From the NCBI RefSeq assembly GCF_036203305.1, contig NZ_CP108131.1:7998001-8062000 (forward strand): 64,000 bases of DNA, in the 5' to 3' direction. Source of the DNA: Streptomyces sp. NBC_00190 (GTDB lineage Bacteria > Actinomycetota > Actinomycetes > Streptomycetales > Streptomycetaceae). This document shows positions 62,015-64,000 of the stretch, one piece after another. The position numbers and the translations under genes are program-made. Within the stretch, counting starts at the first letter, position 1. The number at the start of each line of letters is the position of its first letter. A model generated the notes under the pieces. The model was not told the DNA's origin and made no database searches. It saw nothing but the letters and a program-made list of their open reading frames with translations.

Positions 62015-62665
62015 TGCCGCGGTTCGTAGGCCCCGTCCAGGACCATGGCGCGGGACGGTGCCGACGTAGCTGCCGAAGGAACGGCCGTAGAAGGTGAGCG
62101 CCTCCTCGCCGGGGGCCTGCCGGAGCAGGTCGATGTCCTTGGCGTTCGAGCCGGTGCCGATGAACGGCACGAGGTCTGTCGACCGTTGCTGACAGGCGGT
62201 GGCGAAGTCGAGGCCCTGCCGGACGGCGCCCCGCAGGGCTCCCGGGCCGGGTACGCCGCGTGCGGCGTCGGCGGCGGCGGAGTACTCCTTGTCGTTCCAG
62301 CACTGCACCTGACCGCTGCGCGCCACGCCGCGCATGTCGTACCCGACGACGTCGAAGGCGTCACGGAGGGAGGCAGGGAGCGCGGCGTAGCGGTTACGGG
62401 CGACGGGCGAAGTCCACGCCGGAGTTGCCGGGTCCGCCGGGGTGCAGCAGCAGGACACCGGTGCGGTGGGCCCGGTCGGCCGCGAGCCGCCGGGTGACGG
62501 CGAGCGGGATCGTACGCCCGGTGGGCCGGCGGTAGTCCAGCGGTAGCTGGGCGGTCGCGCACTCGAAGCCGTCCCCCGGGGCGTCGGCGCCCGCGCCGTC
62601 GCAGGGGCCCCAGGAGTTGATTCCTCAATACCACCGGAAGGTGACCGCTCTTCCCGCCGGGGGAA
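61953..62665 (-). pseudogene. Decayed TAP-like alpha/beta hydrolase
   Basis: Pieces in different frames. DGFECATAQLPLDYRRPTGR and VLLLHPGGPGNSGVDFAR end at a stop near 62404. FDVVGYDMRGVARSG, then KDIDLLRQAPGEEALTFYGR and SFGSYVGT (nucleophile elbow) are in a second frame. A third holds [16 protein letters not shown]. The signal peptide and the whole C-terminal domain are gone. The family matches the intact gene at 42918-44567, though sequence similarity is only at motif level. Confidence 0.8.
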
Positions 62666-62763
62666 CCATCGGGCACGCCGGTGATGGCCAGGGCGGGGCC
62701 GGAGAACGGTGCGGGAACCAGCGCGAGCGGTGGTCCCGACCGGGGGTGCGGGACCGCCGCCCC

Positions 62764-63555
62764 CTAACGGCGTGAGCGCTGGGACTCGACGATCTGTCGC
62801 ACGGAGCCGTCGACGTCCGCCCGGGCCTGGACCCGCTCGGCGAATCCGGGGAACTGCCCGGCGATGGCACTCAGCAGCCGCAGCTCCAGCGGCGCCACGT
62901 TGACCTCGCACCGGTCGCGGCGGACGGCTCGTACGACGCCGTCGGCGACCTGGCCGGGCGTGACGGTCCTGATGCCGTTCGGCGTGGCGGCACCGGTGGC
63001 CGCGAACATCCCGGCGTCGCGGACGAAGCCGGGCTGGACCAGGGACACCCCCACCCCCGTGCCCCTGAGTTCCTGGCGCAGGGCGAGGGCGAATCCGCGC
63101 AGCCCGAACTTCGTCGCGTTGTACAGGGAGGTCGACTTGGTCGCCGCCTTGCCGGAAATGGAACCGACCAGCACGATGTGGCCGCGGCCGCGGGCGACCA
63201 TGTGCGCCGCGAGCAGTCGGGAGAGAAGGACGGGTGCCCGCAGGTTGACGTCGAGGGCGCGGTCGAGCTGCTCCTCGGTGTAGTCCAGGAGGTCGCCGCT
63301 GGCGGGCAGGGCTGCGTTCGCGACGAGGATGTCGGCCTCGGCGCAGGTCTCGGCGAGGCGGACGACGTCGGCCCGGGCGGCCAGATCGGCGACCACGGCG
63401 CGGGCGCCGCACGCGTCCGCGGTGACCTTGAGGGCTTCCTCCCGCCGCCCGGTGACGGTGAGGCGGGCTCCCTCCGCGGTCAGGCGCGCGGCCAGGGCGG
63501 AACCGATACCTCCGGTGGCCCCGGTGAGCACAACGTTCGATCCGGATATGTCCAC
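62764..63555 (-). CDS. Short-chain dehydrogenase/reductase
   Basis: 263 aa from GTG with AGGGGAG 5 nt upstream. Cofactor motif TGATGGIG, NAA-type motif VANAALP, catalytic Ser in VGSISGK and Y-N-A-T-K. GRRE after the second strand suggests NADP. Substrate unknown. Divergent from a TetR gene with a 30-bp palindrome between them. Confidence 0.92.
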   Translation of the reverse strand: MDISGSNVVLTGATGGIGSALAARLTAEGARLTVTGRREEALKVTADACGARAVVADLAARADVVRLAETCAEADILVANAALPASGDLLDYTEEQLDRALDVNLRAPVLLSRLLAAHMVARGRGHIVLVGSISGKAATKSTSLYNATKFGLRGFALALRQELRGTGVGVSLVQPGFVRDAGMFAATGAATPNGIRTVTPGQVADGVVRAVRRDRCEVNVAPLELRLLSAIAGQFPGFAERVQARADVDGSVRQIVESQRSRR

Positions 63556-63576
63556 TACGACTCCCCTGCGGCGTCC

Positions 63577-63606
63577 CTCTACTGTTCGTTCGAACGAACA
63601 GTAGAG
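63577..63606. promoter_or_regulatory. 30-bp perfect palindrome, predicted TetR operator
   Basis: Each 15-base half reads CTCTACTGTTCGTTC to the centre, fully complementary to the other. It is 21 bp before the SDR start and 90 bp before the TetR start, the standard position for a TetR site. Confidence 0.85.
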
Positions 63607-63696
63607 ATCGCTCCGCCCCCTGTCCACACCTCCGTTGCCCCCAACTCCCCAGCCCTGCCTGGGCGACCACGTAGGACGATGGGGCAGAATGTCGAC

Positions 63697-64000
63697 ATGC
63701 CCCATGCTTCCGACACCCGCCAGAGCATCATCGACGCCGTGCTGCGGATCATCGGGCAGGACGGCATCGCCGCCGTCACCAACCGGCGGATCGCCAAGGA
63801 GGCCGGAGTCTCCCTCGGCTCCGTCACCTACCACTTCGCCACCCAGCACGAGCTGCTGCGCGAGAGCCTGCTGCACTTCGTGGCGGAGGAGACCCGGCAC
63901 TTCACGGAGCTCGCCGACGCGTGCACCGACGAGCGCTTCGACATCGGGCAGGCGGCCGAGGTGGTGGCGCAGGTCGCGGGCGGCAACGCCTTCGACAGCC
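63697..64000 (+). CDS. TetR-family regulator, 5' part
   Basis: The first 101 codons, open to the window edge. HTH: IIDAVLRIIGQDGIAAVTNRRIAKEAGVSLGSVTYHFATQHELLRESL. CAGAAT ends 6 nt before the ATG, possibly leaderless. Likely repressor of the divergent SDR gene through the 30-bp palindrome. Confidence 0.92.
   Translation, partial: MPHASDTRQSIIDAVLRIIGQDGIAAVTNRRIAKEAGVSLGSVTYHFATQHELLRESLLHFVAEETRHFTELADACTDERFDIGQAAEVVAQVAGGNAFDS

Overview
The window is chromosomal DNA from a high-GC actinomycete, most probably a Streptomyces. GC is very high in third codon positions, many genes overlap as ATGA or GTGA, GTG starts are common, sugar importers lack their own ATPase, and many genes have a TAnnnT -10 hexamer exactly 6 nt before the start codon (leaderless mRNAs). 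No phage, insertion sequence, CRISPR array or classical biosynthetic cluster was recognised.

Region 1 (1-27.2 kb) is a carbohydrate-scavenging region with three CUT1-type sugar importers. (a) At 1-3276 are a binding protein (5' end outside the window), a MalF-like permease carrying an unusual extracytoplasmic Ig-like domain, and a MalG-like permease. (b) At 10799-16689 are a binding protein, two permeases, a GH36 alpha-galactosidase-type enzyme and a LacI regulator, divergent from a secreted six-hairpin glycosidase. (c) At 16726-21603 (minus strand) are two permeases, a binding protein and a GH31 enzyme, divergent from LacI - GH42 beta-galactosidase - secreted GH5. The last unit has two near-identical 18-bp LacI operators, one before each divergent transcript. 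None of the three has an ATPase gene, so all probably share an MsiK-type ATPase encoded elsewhere. Between (a) and (b) are a MarR/metallo-beta-lactamase pair, a GNAT gene, a CapA-like gene and small genes.

Region 2 (27.4-49.5 kb) is a mosaic of single genes: a duplicated-domain protein and an SMI1/KNR4-like protein, both with RecA-NDp/PafBC-like promoters, a rifampicin-monooxygenase-like flavoprotein, DoxX, FUSC, a methyltransferase, cytidine deaminase, TetR, several GNATs, a cold-shock protein, an MT0933-type antitoxin homologue, two LysRs, an MFS exporter, a YbaK deacylase, a TAP-like secreted hydrolase, a CorA-like channel and another flavoprotein. A 39-bp bidirectional terminator found at 5.5 kb recurs inverted at 39.1 kb. 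Just beyond it a truncated GNAT gene abuts a truncated RpiR/SIS gene.

Region 3 (49.5-64 kb) holds a membrane protein beside a frameshifted family 2 glycosyltransferase, secreted proteins (Gly/Ala-rich, CAP domain, small four-Cys), a double-HTH Lrp regulator beside a VOC/DoxX pair, DNA polymerase X, an initiator tRNA gene with a C1-C72 mismatch, a LysR/dehydrogenase divergon, a decayed TAP-like hydrolase that joins a fragment of the 39-bp terminator, and an SDR/TetR divergon around a 30-bp perfect palindrome. The TetR gene runs off the window end.
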